In this document: in pieces, positions 34,657 through 43,840 of the stretch
How the letters are laid out: each line of letters begins with the position of its first letter
Position numbering within the stretch: the first letter of the stretch is position 1
Assembly: GCF_030412015.1 (NCBI RefSeq)
Contig: NZ_JASNRD010000002.1
Span: 186,001-250,000 of the forward strand
Source: Massilia sp. YIM B02763
GTDB lineage: Bacteria; Pseudomonadota; Gammaproteobacteria; Burkholderiales; Burkholderiaceae_D
Direction: 5' to 3'
Length of the DNA stretch: 64,000 nucleotides
The notes under the pieces: model-generated
What the model was told of the DNA's origin: nothing
Database searches by the model: none
The model's input: only the letters and a program-made list of their open reading frames with translations
Made by a program: the position numbers and the translations under genes

Positions 34657-37600
34657 TCAGGCCGTCGCCGCCGGGCGGCGGCCGAAACCGAGCACGAACC
34701 GCCCCGCCTTGACGATCATGCGGTAGACGAAGCGCACCAGGGTCAGCGTGAGAATGGCTTCGACGAAGGTCATCACGAACGCCGGCAGCACGGTAAAGCG
34801 CTGGATGCGGCCGTTGAACTTGGCGACCATGCGGTCGCGGGCGATCTCGATGCTGTCGTAGAAGGTCGGCACGACCAGCAGCGTCAGCAGCGTCGAGGTG
34901 ATCGTGCCGCCGATGATGGCGATGGCCAGCGGCTGGTAGAACTCGCCCGAGTCGCCCAGGGCCAGCGCCACCGGCAGCATGCCGGCGATCAGCGCGAACG
35001 TCGTCATCAGGATCGGACGCAGGCGGGCGCGGCCCGCTTCCATCAGCGCTTCCTCGCGGTCCATGCCCTCCGCTTCGCGGGTACGCGCCGCATCCAGCAG
35101 CAGGATCGCATTCTTGGCCACCAGGCCCATCAGCATGATGATGCCGATGAAGCTCATCAGGTTGAGCGTGCCGCCCGTCAGCAGCAGCGCCACGACCACG
35201 CCGATCAGCGACAGCGGCAGCGACATCATGACGCCCAGCGGCGCCGTGAACGAGCCGAACTGCATCACCAGCACCAGGTACATGAGGCCGATGCCCGAGA
35301 CGAGCGCGATGCCCATCTGGGTGAACAGTTCCTGCTGGTCCTTGCTCTGGCCACCCAGCGACAGGCCGTAGCCGGGCGGGAAGTCCATCGTCTTGGCCAG
35401 CTTGATGGCGTCGTTCATGACTTCGCCGTTCGAGCGGCCCTGGGCGTTGGCGGAGACGCGCACGACGCGCTTGCCGTCCTTGTGCTCGATCGCGGACGGG
35501 CCCTTGCCCATCGTGATCTTGGCGATCTGGTCCAGCGGCACCATCATATTGCTGCCGGTGACGGGGATCGGCAGGCGCTCGATGTTCTCGGTGCCCACGC
35601 GGTCTTCCGGCGCCAGGCGCACGGCCACGTCGCGGGTCTCGCCGGTCGGGTCGACCCAGTCGCCGACCTCGATGCCGGCGAACGCGACGCGCAGCGCGGT
35701 GGCGGCGTCGCCCACCGAGATGCCCATCATGTTCGACAGGCCGCGGTCGAGCTCGATCTGCAGCTCGTCCTTCGGATCCTGCTGCGACAGCGTGACGTCG
35801 ACGGCGCCCGGCACCTCGCGCAGCTTTTCCATGTAGGCATTGGTCAGCTCCATCAGCTTGCGCGAATCCGGACCGGTGAATTCGATCTGGATCGGCTTGC
35901 CGTTGCCGTTCATGTCGTCCGACACCGTATATTCGGCGCCGACCAGGCGCGCGATCTTGGCGCGCAGCTCGACGGCGACTTCGGCGGCGCTACGCTTGCG
36001 CTCGCTGCGCTTGCCGATGTCGACGTAGATCGTGCCGCCGCTCGACTTGATCGTGCTGTTGGTTTCCTTGGCTTCCGGCAGCGTGCGCGCCAGCACGGCC
36101 GCCTCTTCCATCTTCTTCTGCGCGTAGTACACGGAGGCCGAGGCCGGCGTGCGCACCTCGATCTGCAGCTGGCCGCTGTCCATCTTCGGCAGGAACGAGG
36201 TGCCGCCGAAGAAGAAATTCAGGGTCAGCGCGGCGATCAGGCTGGCGACGGCGATGAAGGCCATCCAGCGGCGGTGGTGCAGCGCCCAGGCGATCACGTG
36301 GCCGTAGCGGTCGGCCTGGCGGTCGAACCAGGTATTGAAGTGGACCAGGTATTTTTCCAGGCCCTTGCGCGGCGCATGGTGGTGGCCCGGCGGGTCGCCC
36401 CAGTAGGCCGACAGCATCGGGTCGAGCGTGAACGAGATCAGCAGGGACACGATCACCGAGCAGGTCACGGTCAGCGCGAACGGACGGAACCATTCGCCCG
36501 AGATGCCCGGCATGAAGGCGACGGGAATGAACACGGCCATGATCGAGAACGTCGTGGCGGCCACGGCCATGCCGATCTCGGCGGTACCCTCGAGGGCGGC
36601 CGTGCGGCGGTCGGACCCGTTTTCCATGTGGCGCACGATGTTCTCGCGCACCACGATCGCATCGTCGATCAGCACGCCGATCGCCAATGACAGGCCCAGC
36701 AGCGTCATGAAGTTCAGCGTGAAGCCGCACAGCCAGACGGCGATGAAGGCGGCCAGCACGGACGTCGGCAGCGACAGCGCCGTGATCAGCGTCGAGCGCC
36801 AGGAATTGAGGAAGGCGTACACGACGAAGATCGTCAGCACGGCGCCGAATACGAGCGACTCGACCACGTTGTTGAGACTGCTCTGGGCGTCCTCGCCGCC
36901 GTCGTAGGAAATGTCCAGCTTGGTACCGGCTGGCAAGTCCTTCTGGATCAGCTTGATTTCCTCGCGCACCTTCTTGGCGATCGACACGGTCGACGCCTCG
37001 CGCGAGCGGATGATCTGGATACTGACGTTCGGATGGCCGCTGCGGCTCGACAGGCTTTCCACTTCGGCGAAGCCGTCGCGGATGTCGGCCACCTGGTTCA
37101 GGCGCACGATGGTGTCGCCGTTACGCTTGACGACGACCTGGGAAAAGTCTTCCGGGCGCTCGATGCGGCCGACCAGGCGGATCCCCTTCTCGTCCAGCTC
37201 GCTCCTCACCTTGCCCACCGGCGCATTCGTGTTCTGGCGCGACAGCGCGTTCGTGACGTCGCTGACGGAGACGTTGTACTCGCGCAGTTTCTCCGCGTGG
37301 AGGAGCACCGAGAGTTCGCGGCGCAGCGAGCCGTTGACGTTGACGTTGGCCACGCCGTCGATGGCGCGCAGGCGGTCGGCCAGGTCGTCCTCGGCCAGGC
37401 GCGAGATCTCGGCATGGCTCTGGGTGCTCGACGACAGCGCCAGGTTCATGATGGGCTGCGAGGACGGGTCGACGCGGCGCAGCACGGGCTCGCGCATCTC
37501 GACCGGCAGCTTGTAGCGCACGGCGGCGATGGCGTTGCGCACGTCGTCGGACGCCTCGATCAGGTTGCGCTTGAAGTCGAAGCGCAGCACGATGGTCGCG

Positions 37601-37863
37601 CTGCCTTCGTTGGCATAGGAATTGACTTCGGTGACGCCGGTGATCGCCTGCATCTGCTTCTCGAGGCGTTCGATCAGTTCGCGCTCCGCGGTTTCCGGCG
37701 ACGCGCCCGGATAGGGAATCGTCACCACGATGATCGGGATGTCGACGTCGGGGTTCTGGTTCACGCGCAGGTGGCTGAGCGCAAGCAAGCCCATGCACAT
37801 CATCGCGATGATCAGGACGAGCGTCGCGACGGGCTTCTTGACGCTGAAATTGGACAGGAACAT
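34657..37863 (-). CDS. RND efflux transporter permease (HAE1-like)
   Basis: A 1068-residue inner-membrane RND pump. It opens MFLSNFSVKKPVATLVLIIAMMCMGLLALSHLRVNQNPDVDIPIIVVTIPYPGASPE, the standard first helix and porter domain. TM4-region acidic residues are in LGLSLAIGVLIDDAIVVRENI, and GTSFLPKMDSGQLQIEVRTP begins the second half. Two homologous halves of 6 helices each are evident. It exports drugs or other toxic compounds by proton antiport. The membrane fusion protein gene lies 23 bases upstream. No outer-membrane channel gene is nearby, so a shared TolC-type channel is likely. Confidence 0.93.
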   Translation of the reverse strand: MFLSNFSVKKPVATLVLIIAMMCMGLLALSHLRVNQNPDVDIPIIVVTIPYPGASPETAERELIERLEKQMQAITGVTEVNSYANEGSATIVLRFDFKRNLIEASDDVRNAIAAVRYKLPVEMREPVLRRVDPSSQPIMNLALSSSTQSHAEISRLAEDDLADRLRAIDGVANVNVNGSLRRELSVLLHAEKLREYNVSVSDVTNALSRQNTNAPVGKVRSELDEKGIRLVGRIERPEDFSQVVVKRNGDTIVRLNQVADIRDGFAEVESLSSRSGHPNVSIQIIRSREASTVSIAKKVREEIKLIQKDLPAGTKLDISYDGGEDAQSSLNNVVESLVFGAVLTIFVVYAFLNSWRSTLITALSLPTSVLAAFIAVWLCGFTLNFMTLLGLSLAIGVLIDDAIVVRENIVRHMENGSDRRTAALEGTAEIGMAVAATTFSIMAVFIPVAFMPGISGEWFRPFALTVTCSVIVSLLISFTLDPMLSAYWGDPPGHHHAPRKGLEKYLVHFNTWFDRQADRYGHVIAWALHHRRWMAFIAVASLIAALTLNFFFGGTSFLPKMDSGQLQIEVRTPASASVYYAQKKMEEAAVLARTLPEAKETNSTIKSSGGTIYVDIGKRSERKRSAAEVAVELRAKIARLVGAEYTVSDDMNGNGKPIQIEFTGPDSRKLMELTNAYMEKLREVPGAVDVTLSQQDPKDELQIELDRGLSNMMGISVGDAATALRVAFAGIEVGDWVDPTGETRDVAVRLAPEDRVGTENIERLPIPVTGSNMMVPLDQIAKITMGKGPSAIEHKDGKRVVRVSANAQGRSNGEVMNDAIKLAKTMDFPPGYGLSLGGQSKDQQELFTQMGIALVSGIGLMYLVLVMQFGSFTAPLGVMMSLPLSLIGVVVALLLTGGTLNLMSFIGIIMLMGLVAKNAILLLDAARTREAEGMDREEALMEAGRARLRPILMTTFALIAGMLPVALALGDSGEFYQPLAIAIIGGTITSTLLTLLVVPTFYDSIEIARDRMVAKFNGRIQRFTVLPAFVMTFVEAILTLTLVRFVYRMIVKAGRFVLGFGRRPAATA

Positions 37864-37886
37864 GGGGTTATCCTTTATCTACCCGG

Positions 37887-39047
37887 TCACTTGCCTTGCA
37901 CGGCGCCGGTGCCGGCGGTGGCGACCTTGGCGGCCGCCATCTCGACCTTCTGGCCATCCTTCAGGTTCGAGTTCGGGTGGCGCAGCACGGTGTCGCCGAT
38001 GGCCAGGCCCGACTTGATCTCGAAGTTGCCGGTGCGTTCGTCGCGCGCGCCCACGCCCAGGTCGGCCTTGGCCAGCGCGCCGTTCTTCACCTTCCAGGCG
38101 TAGGTCTTGTCGCCGTTGCGGATCATGGCCGATTCCGGCAGCGTCATGGCGTCGGAGACGGCGGCGTCGATGCGCCCTTCCGCATACAGGCCGGCCACGC
38201 GCGGCTGCTGCTCGCCCGTGAAGTTGACCAGCACCTCGACCTGGCGCGTGATGTCGTTGGCCGACGGGTCGATGCGCTTGACGACGCCGGCAAATTGCTG
38301 CTGGCCGTAGCCGTTGACGCGGAACATCACCGCCTGGCCGACCTTGACGGCGGCGATCTTGTCGGCCGAGACGCGGCCTTCGAAGCGCATGCTCTTGGGG
38401 TCGATCACTTTCAGGAGTTCCTTGCCGATCGACGCCGTGTCGCCCGGGGACACCTTGCGGTCGGACACGATGCCGTCGAACGGCGCGCGCACGATCGTGC
38501 GGTCCACCTGCTGGCGCGCGGCCACCAGGCGCGCCTTGGCGGCCGCCAGTTCGCTCTGGGCGGTGTTGCGGCGCACCTCGGCGTCGTCCAGCGCCTGGGC
38601 CGACGTCATGCCGGACGCGCGCAGCGTCTTCAGGCGCTCGAGCGCGCGCTGCGACTGTTCCAGCGCCTGGTTGGCGGCGCGCTGCGATTCCTCGGCCGAC
38701 ATCAGGCTGTCGCGGATCGAGGTTTCGTCGAGCTTGAGCAGCGCGTCGCCGCGCTTGACCGGCTCGCCATTCTCCTTGAGCACCTGCAGCACGATCGCGG
38801 ACACCTCGGCGCGCAGGTCGGCGCGCCGCTCCGGCTGGATCGAGCCCGTGATCACGGGGCCGGACGCCAGCGCGGCGCTCTGCACCGTCAGCACGTCTTC
38901 CGGCGCCACCAGGAGCTGGACCGCCTTGGCGTCCTTCTTGCCGTCCGCCTGCGCGGCCGCGCTGTCGGGCTTGGGGGCATCCTTGCCTTTGCCGCAGGCG
39001 CTGAGGGCGGCGGCGATGGCAAGGACGAATAGGGTTTTGCGCAGCAT
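37887..39047 (-). CDS. RND efflux periplasmic adaptor (membrane fusion lipoprotein)
   Basis: A 386-residue protein with lipobox LSAC at the end of the signal peptide. The lipoyl-like half motifs flank an alpha-helical hairpin (EESQRAANQALEQSQRALERLKTLRASGMTSAQALDDAEVRRNTAQSELAAAKARLVAARQQVD), and the return strand is TIVRAPFDGIVSDRKVSPGDTASIG. It links the RND pump to an outer-membrane channel. It is first in the two-gene operon. Confidence 0.93.
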   Translation of the reverse strand: MLRKTLFVLAIAAALSACGKGKDAPKPDSAAAQADGKKDAKAVQLLVAPEDVLTVQSAALASGPVITGSIQPERRADLRAEVSAIVLQVLKENGEPVKRGDALLKLDETSIRDSLMSAEESQRAANQALEQSQRALERLKTLRASGMTSAQALDDAEVRRNTAQSELAAAKARLVAARQQVDRTIVRAPFDGIVSDRKVSPGDTASIGKELLKVIDPKSMRFEGRVSADKIAAVKVGQAVMFRVNGYGQQQFAGVVKRIDPSANDITRQVEVLVNFTGEQQPRVAGLYAEGRIDAAVSDAMTLPESAMIRNGDKTYAWKVKNGALAKADLGVGARDERTGNFEIKSGLAIGDTVLRHPNSNLKDGQKVEMAAAKVATAGTGAVQGK

Positions 39048-39371
39048 GTCGTGGATCTCCCAGTGGACTCTGGATTTATTGGAATAAGAATGGAAAAAGC
39101 CAGCGCGCAGTATCGATTAGGCCGCCGGGCGCGTCAATCGAGGATAGTCGGAGTGCGGTTTTGGAGGGATGAACTGCATATGGAGGGGATGAAATGCAGC
39201 TTGTCGAGATTGAAATGCGACGGGGACGGACGGGGCGGACGCCCGCCGGACGTCCGGCTTGGCAATGCTGAAAACCAAATATACCGTCGTTCCTGCGAAG
39301 GCAGGAACCCATACGTCGCTTGCTGCTGACGCTCAGCATGGGTTCCTGCTGTCACAGGAACGACGTGGTGC
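39048..39371. other. Intergenic region upstream of the efflux operon
   Basis: About 320 bases between the adaptor gene and the PAP2-like gene. The part near the adaptor should hold its promoter. The distal part is filled by the palindromic element at 39285-39365. No supported gene is seen; a 92-codon plus-strand frame here lacks any family features. Confidence 0.5.
39285..39365. repeat. Long imperfect inverted repeat (REP/MITE-like)
   Basis: The outer arms CGTCGTTCCTG and CAGGAACGACG are perfect complements. Each arm is itself followed by or preceded by a second CAGGAACCCAT / ATGGGTTCCTG block, so the element folds into a long cruciform of about 80 bases. The pattern 'GTCGTTCCTGCGAAGGCAGGAAC' is of the kind dispersed widely between proteobacterial genes. 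It may also terminate the PAP2-like transcript. Confidence 0.75.
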
Positions 39372-39791
39372 TTATTTGACCAGCACGTGATAGATCAGAT
39401 TGCCCATCAGGATACCGGTCACGATCCCGCCCCCGATCTCCACCAGCGTATGCCCCATGCGCTCGCGCAGCACCTTGAAGCCGTCCTTGCCGGCCGCCAG
39501 GCGGTTGATGGCCGCCGCCTGGCGTCCCACGTGCTGGCGCAGGCTGTTGGCGTCGATCATGACGATGAAGCACAGCGTGACCGCCACGCCGAAGGCCGGG
39601 TGGCCCATGCCTTCGCGCAGCGCGATCAGCGTGGCCATGCTGGTGACGGTGGCGCTGTGGTTGCTGGGAAAACCGCCGTTGCCGACCAGGTTGAACGCCC
39701 AGCGGCGCTGGCGCGCGCTGTTGATCAGGAATTTGATGGGGCCGACGACCAGCCAGGTCAGCACCGGAGTGACCAGATAAGTGAAATCCAT
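39372..39791 (-). CDS. Divergent PAP2 family membrane protein
   Basis: A 139-residue membrane protein of the divergent PAP2 (DUF212) family. The conserved block is FNLVGNGGFPSNHSATVTSMATLIALREGMGHPAFGVAV, followed by IDANSLRQHVGRQAAAINRL. Three to four transmembrane helices are visible. The conserved SNHSA resembles the PAP2 phosphatase histidine motif, but activity in this small family is uncertain. Confidence 0.85.
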   Translation of the reverse strand: MDFTYLVTPVLTWLVVGPIKFLINSARQRRWAFNLVGNGGFPSNHSATVTSMATLIALREGMGHPAFGVAVTLCFIVMIDANSLRQHVGRQAAAINRLAAGKDGFKVLRERMGHTLVEIGGGIVTGILMGNLIYHVLVK

Positions 39792-39943
39792 GCGAGTCCT
39801 AAAACAAGGGGCAGCTAAAGAATAGATTGTCGGCCGGCATTATCGCAGAAGCAACCCATAGCGGCTATCCGCTGCGCCCGAAATTCCGGCTTACAAGGTA
39901 ATATGCGAAATTACTGTGGCATTTCAGTCAACGGAGGAGTTTC

Positions 39944-40984
39944 ATGCAACATTTCAGGCTGTCGTTCATCGTCACCGTGGTCCTGCTCGGGCTGGCGGCA
40001 TGGTGGGGATTCGAGCACGGCGGCACCTCCGGACTGCTGCAGGCGCTGTGGATCGCGGCCGTGCTGGGCGTGCTCGAAGTGTCGCTGTCCTTCGACAATG
40101 CGGTCGTGAACGCGTCCGTGCTGCGCAACTGGAACGCCTTCTGGCGCAAGCTTTTCCTCACCGTCGGCATCCTGGTGGCCGTGTTCGGCATGCGCCTGCT
40201 GTTCCCCCTCTTGATCGTGTCGGTGGCGACGGGCCTGGGCCTGGTCGACGTCTGGCACATGGCGACCGCCAACCCGGACGAGTACGCGCGCCACCTGACC
40301 TCCAAGCACGCCGAGGTGGCGGCCTTCGGCGGCGCCTTCCTGTTGCTGGTCTTCCTCAACTTCCTGTTCGACGAAGAAAAGGAACTGCACTGGCTCGGCT
40401 GGATCGAAGAAAAACTGGGCCAGTACGGCACCGAGGGCCTGGCCATCCTGCTGACCCTGCTCGCCGTGATCGGCTGCATGAGCCTGGAGCCGGAAACGGC
40501 CAAGCTGCCCGTGCTGATCGCCGGCGTGGTGGGCGTGCTCGTCTACGTGGGCGTGGACTGGTTCAGCGGCCTGCTCGAGGAAGAGGAAGGGGAACCGGGC
40601 GTGGGCAAGATGATCTCGCAGGGCAGCATCGGCGGCTTCCTGTACCTGGAAGTGCTGGATGCCTCGTTCAGCTTCGACGGCGTGATCGGCGCCTTCGCCA
40701 TCACCAAGGACGTCGTGATCATCATGCTGGGCCTGGCCATCGGCGCCATGTTCGTGCGTTCGCTGACCGTGTTCCTGGTGCACAAGGGCACGCTGGAGGA
40801 ATTCGTCTTCCTCGAGCACGGCGCCCACTACGCGATCGGCATCCTGGCGCTGATCATGTTCGCCAGCGTCCAGTACCATATTCCCGAATGGTTCACCGGC
40901 CTGTCCGGCGTGGCCTTCATCCTCGTGTCGCTGTGGTCCTCGGTGCGTTACAAGAAGCGCGAGCAGATGGAGCACGCGGCCTGA
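39944..40984 (+). CDS. DUF475 membrane protein (TerC-like)
   Basis: A 346-residue multi-pass membrane protein. It has the paired acidic motifs of the TerC/DUF475 group, [17 protein letters not shown] near residue 46 and [19 protein letters not shown] near residue 232, consistent with an internal duplication. At least eight helices are apparent. GGAGG precedes the ATG. TerC-type proteins are linked to metal-ion (Mn or Ca) handling and tellurite resistance. The immediately following TerD gene supports that association. Confidence 0.88.
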   Translation: MQHFRLSFIVTVVLLGLAAWWGFEHGGTSGLLQALWIAAVLGVLEVSLSFDNAVVNASVLRNWNAFWRKLFLTVGILVAVFGMRLLFPLLIVSVATGLGLVDVWHMATANPDEYARHLTSKHAEVAAFGGAFLLLVFLNFLFDEEKELHWLGWIEEKLGQYGTEGLAILLTLLAVIGCMSLEPETAKLPVLIAGVVGVLVYVGVDWFSGLLEEEEGEPGVGKMISQGSIGGFLYLEVLDASFSFDGVIGAFAITKDVVIIMLGLAIGAMFVRSLTVFLVHKGTLEEFVFLEHGAHYAIGILALIMFASVQYHIPEWFTGLSGVAFILVSLWSSVRYKKREQMEHAA

Positions 40985-41016
40985 GCTTTTTCACCCATCA
41001 GCGCAAAGGAAATCAC

Positions 41017-41592
41017 ATGGCAATCAGTCTGCAGAAAGGCGGCAACGTCAACCTGTCCAAGGAAGACCCGACCCTCCGCAAGGTCATCATCGGCCTGGGC
41101 TGGGATCCGCGCACGACCGACGGCGCCACCTTCGACCTCGACGGCAGCGCCTTCCTGCTGCGCGGCGACGGCAAGGTGCGCGGCGACAGCGATTTCATCT
41201 TCTACAACAACCTGAAATCGACCGACGGCTCCGTGCAGCACACGGGCGACAACCGCACGGGCCAGGGCGAAGGCGACGACGAGCGCGTGCAAGTGGACCT
41301 GACCCGCGTGCCGGCCGACGTCGAGAAGATCGCCTTCGCCGTCACCATCCACGAAGCGGACCAGCGCCGCCAGAACTTCGGCCAGGTGGCGCGCGCCTTC
41401 ATCCGCTGCCTGAACGCGGAAGGCGAACGCGAGATCGCCCGCTACGACCTGTCGGAAGACAGCTCGACCGAGACGGCGATGATCTTCGGCGAACTGTACC
41501 GCTACGGCAGCGAGTGGAAATTCCGCGCCGTCGGCCAGGGCTACAACGGCGGCCTCGGCCCCCTGGCCCGCTCGTTCGGCGTCAACGTCTGA
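41017..41592 (+). CDS. terD: TerD family protein
   Basis: A 191-residue TerD/CABP protein: [30 protein letters not shown], an acidic calcium-type segment ([26 protein letters not shown]), [21 protein letters not shown] and the family ending [13 protein letters not shown]. It follows the DUF475 gene by 32 bases and the two are likely co-transcribed. The pair is a minimal version of the Ter stress module; the toxic oxyanion or stress handled cannot be read. Confidence 0.92.
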   Translation: MAISLQKGGNVNLSKEDPTLRKVIIGLGWDPRTTDGATFDLDGSAFLLRGDGKVRGDSDFIFYNNLKSTDGSVQHTGDNRTGQGEGDDERVQVDLTRVPADVEKIAFAVTIHEADQRRQNFGQVARAFIRCLNAEGEREIARYDLSEDSSTETAMIFGELYRYGSEWKFRAVGQGYNGGLGPLARSFGVNV

Positions 41593-41667
41593 CATTTTGA
41601 CAATTTGCGCGCCCATCGGCAGAATGGGCGCGCCTTCCTTCCGGCTCAACCACTCATTCCGTCACCC

Positions 41668-42075
41668 ATGCCGACTACCTTCCCGCGCCGTGCCACTGCC
41701 ATCCTGGCCTCCGTCATCGTCGTCGTTGCCGCCCTCTTCGCCCTGTACCTGTGGGCTGCCCTGAACTGGTCGTATTCCGAAGGCGAACGCGCCGGCTACC
41801 TGCAGAAGCTGTCGCGCAAGGGCTGGCTGTGCAAGACCTGGGAAGGCGAGATCCTGCTGTCGAGCATGCCGGGCGCCATTCCCGAGCGCTTCGCCTTCAC
41901 CGTGCGCGACGAGAACGTCGTCAGGCAGCTGCAATCGGCGATGGGCCAGCGCGTGCAGCTGACCTATTCGCAGCACGTGGGCCTGCCGACCAGCTGCTTC
42001 GGCGAGACGCCGTATTTCGTCGACAAGGCCGTGATCGGCGGCGCCAACCCCGTATCCCCAAGCGGCGGCATGTAG
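41668..42075 (+). CDS. Single-pass membrane protein of unknown function
   Basis: A 135-residue protein with one N-terminal transmembrane helix (ILASVIVVVAALFALYLWAAL) followed by a soluble domain containing LSRKGWLCKTWEGEILLSSMPG and QRVQLTYSQHVGLPTSCFGETPYFVDKA. The two cysteines could pair in the periplasm. Many proteobacteria encode close relatives without assigned function. An intrinsic terminator follows 24 bases after the stop. Confidence 0.7.
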   Translation: MPTTFPRRATAILASVIVVVAALFALYLWAALNWSYSEGERAGYLQKLSRKGWLCKTWEGEILLSSMPGAIPERFAFTVRDENVVRQLQSAMGQRVQLTYSQHVGLPTSCFGETPYFVDKAVIGGANPVSPSGGM

Positions 42076-42099
42076 GACCGCCCCCGCACGCATGATCGA

Positions 42100-42128
42100 A
42101 CGGCAGCCACGCGCTGCCGTTTTTCTTT
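42100..42128 (+). terminator. Intrinsic terminator after the membrane protein gene
   Basis: ACGGCAGC and GCTGCCGT form an 8-pair stem around CACGC, followed by TTTTCTTT. A short direct repeat GGCTCTGACCCC occurs twice just downstream at 42149-42172. Confidence 0.88.
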
Positions 42129-42288
42129 GGTGCCATTGCCAAAAACCGGGCTCTGACCCCGGCTCTGACCCCGGTTTGACGGGGGCGCGATGTTGGGCGC
42201 AAACATCGTTGTTGCGGCTGGCAGTCGGCTGTTTTACACTCGCCCGGATATCGACACCCGCCCAGCGGGGCAGAGGACAGGAGACCAG

Positions 42289-43803
42289 ATGCAGCAGAAT
42301 GCCATCCGCAGGATCGTCATCGTCGGCGGCGGCACCGCCGGCTGGATGGCCGCCGCGCCGCTGGCCCGGCGCCTCGGCAAGCGCGCCGCGATCACGGTGG
42401 TGGAATCGCCCGACATCGGCACCATCGGCGTGGGCGAGGCGACGCTGCCAACCATCCGCTTCTACAACGCCGCGCTGGGCCTGGACGAGGCCGACTTCGT
42501 CCGCAAGACCCAGGCCAGCTACAAGCTCGGCATCGAATTCAAGGACTGGGGCCACCTGGGCAACCGCTTCTTCCACGGCTTCGGCGGCTTCGGCCCGAAC
42601 GTGGACGGCCGCCCGCCGCACATGGCCTGGCTGCGCCTGGCGCGCACCTTCGACGCGATGCCGGACATCGAACACTGGTCGATCGCGTCCGTGATGGCGC
42701 GCCAACTCAAATTCACGCCGCCCGAGAACAGCCGGCCCGGCCTGACCGACGCGTATTCCTACGGTTTCCACTTCGACGCCGGCCTGTACGCCGCCTACCT
42801 GCGCGAGCACGCCGTCGGCCATGGCGCGCGGCGCGTGGAGGCGACCGTCGTCGGCGTCGACCAGCATCCGCACACGGGCTTCATCACGGCGCTGCGCCTG
42901 CGCGACGGCGGCCGCATCGAGGGCGACCTGTTCATCGACTGCTCGGGTTTCCGCGGCCTGCTGATCGAAGAGACCCTGAAGGCCGGCTACGAGGACTGGA
43001 GCGACTGGCTGCCCTGCAACAGCGCCCTCGCCGTCCCCAGCGCCCGCGTGCCCGGCCTGACGCCGTTCACCCGCTCCACGGCCAAGGGCGCCGGCTGGAT
43101 CTGGCGCATCCCGCTGCAGCACCGCACCGGCAACGGCCACGTGTACAGCGACGCGTTCACGACGGACGAGCAGGCGCGCCGCGACCTCCTCGACGGCCTC
43201 GACGGCGAAGCGCTGGACGAGCCGCGCCAGCTGCGCTTCGTCACGGGCCGGCGCCGCAAGTCGTGGGTCAAGAATTGCGTGGCGGTGGGCCTGGCGGCCG
43301 GCTTCGTCGAGCCGCTCGAATCGACCAGCATCCACCTGATCGAGACGGCCGTCGGCAAGCTGATCGAGCTGTGGCCGGACGCCGACTTCCGCCCCGAGCT
43401 GGCCGAGGAATTCAACCGCGTGATGGGCATCCGCTACGAATCCGTGCGCGACTTCATCGTCCTGCACTACAAGCTCACGCGGCGCGCCGACACGCCGTTC
43501 TGGCGCCATTGCGCGGCCATGGCCATCCCCGATTCGCTGCGCCACCAGATCGCGCTGTTCCGCGAGACGGGGCGCGTGACGATCCTGGACCGCGACGGCT
43601 TCGCCGAGCCCTCCTTCGTCGCCATGCTGATGGGCCTGGGCGTGGTGCCGCAGCGCTACGATCCGTTCGTGGACGACGTCGACCTGCGCCAGCTGCACGG
43701 CCACTTCGCGGGCCTGCGCGACCTGATCGCGCAAACGGTCGCGCGCATGCCGGACCACGGGGCCTGGCTCGACGCCCGGGCGCGCACGCCCGCGCGCCGG
43801 TAA
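42289..43803 (+). CDS. Flavin-dependent tryptophan halogenase family protein
   Basis: A 504-residue protein. The FAD-binding GGGTAGWMAA motif is at residues 14-23, GVGEATLPTI follows, and a lysine in ASYKLGIEFKDWG occupies the position of the catalytic Lys of PrnA/RebH. The halogenase signature WIWRIPLQ is present. Such enzymes use FADH2, oxygen and halide to chlorinate or brominate indoles. No partner flavin reductase or biosynthetic genes are adjacent. Many members of this subgroup act on unknown substrates, so the reaction is inferred from the family. Confidence 0.85.
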   Translation: MQQNAIRRIVIVGGGTAGWMAAAPLARRLGKRAAITVVESPDIGTIGVGEATLPTIRFYNAALGLDEADFVRKTQASYKLGIEFKDWGHLGNRFFHGFGGFGPNVDGRPPHMAWLRLARTFDAMPDIEHWSIASVMARQLKFTPPENSRPGLTDAYSYGFHFDAGLYAAYLREHAVGHGARRVEATVVGVDQHPHTGFITALRLRDGGRIEGDLFIDCSGFRGLLIEETLKAGYEDWSDWLPCNSALAVPSARVPGLTPFTRSTAKGAGWIWRIPLQHRTGNGHVYSDAFTTDEQARRDLLDGLDGEALDEPRQLRFVTGRRRKSWVKNCVAVGLAAGFVEPLESTSIHLIETAVGKLIELWPDADFRPELAEEFNRVMGIRYESVRDFIVLHYKLTRRADTPFWRHCAAMAIPDSLRHQIALFRETGRVTILDRDGFAEPSFVAMLMGLGVVPQRYDPFVDDVDLRQLHGHFAGLRDLIAQTVARMPDHGAWLDARARTPARR

Positions 43804-43840
43804 AGACAGGCATCGAACGGCCCTCGGTTACACTGGGGGC

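Noticed and set aside
34636..36690. 684-codon plus-strand frame opposite the RND pump
   Set aside because: Low-complexity His/Gln/Asp/Arg product typical of antisense GC-rich frames; the RND gene explains the region.
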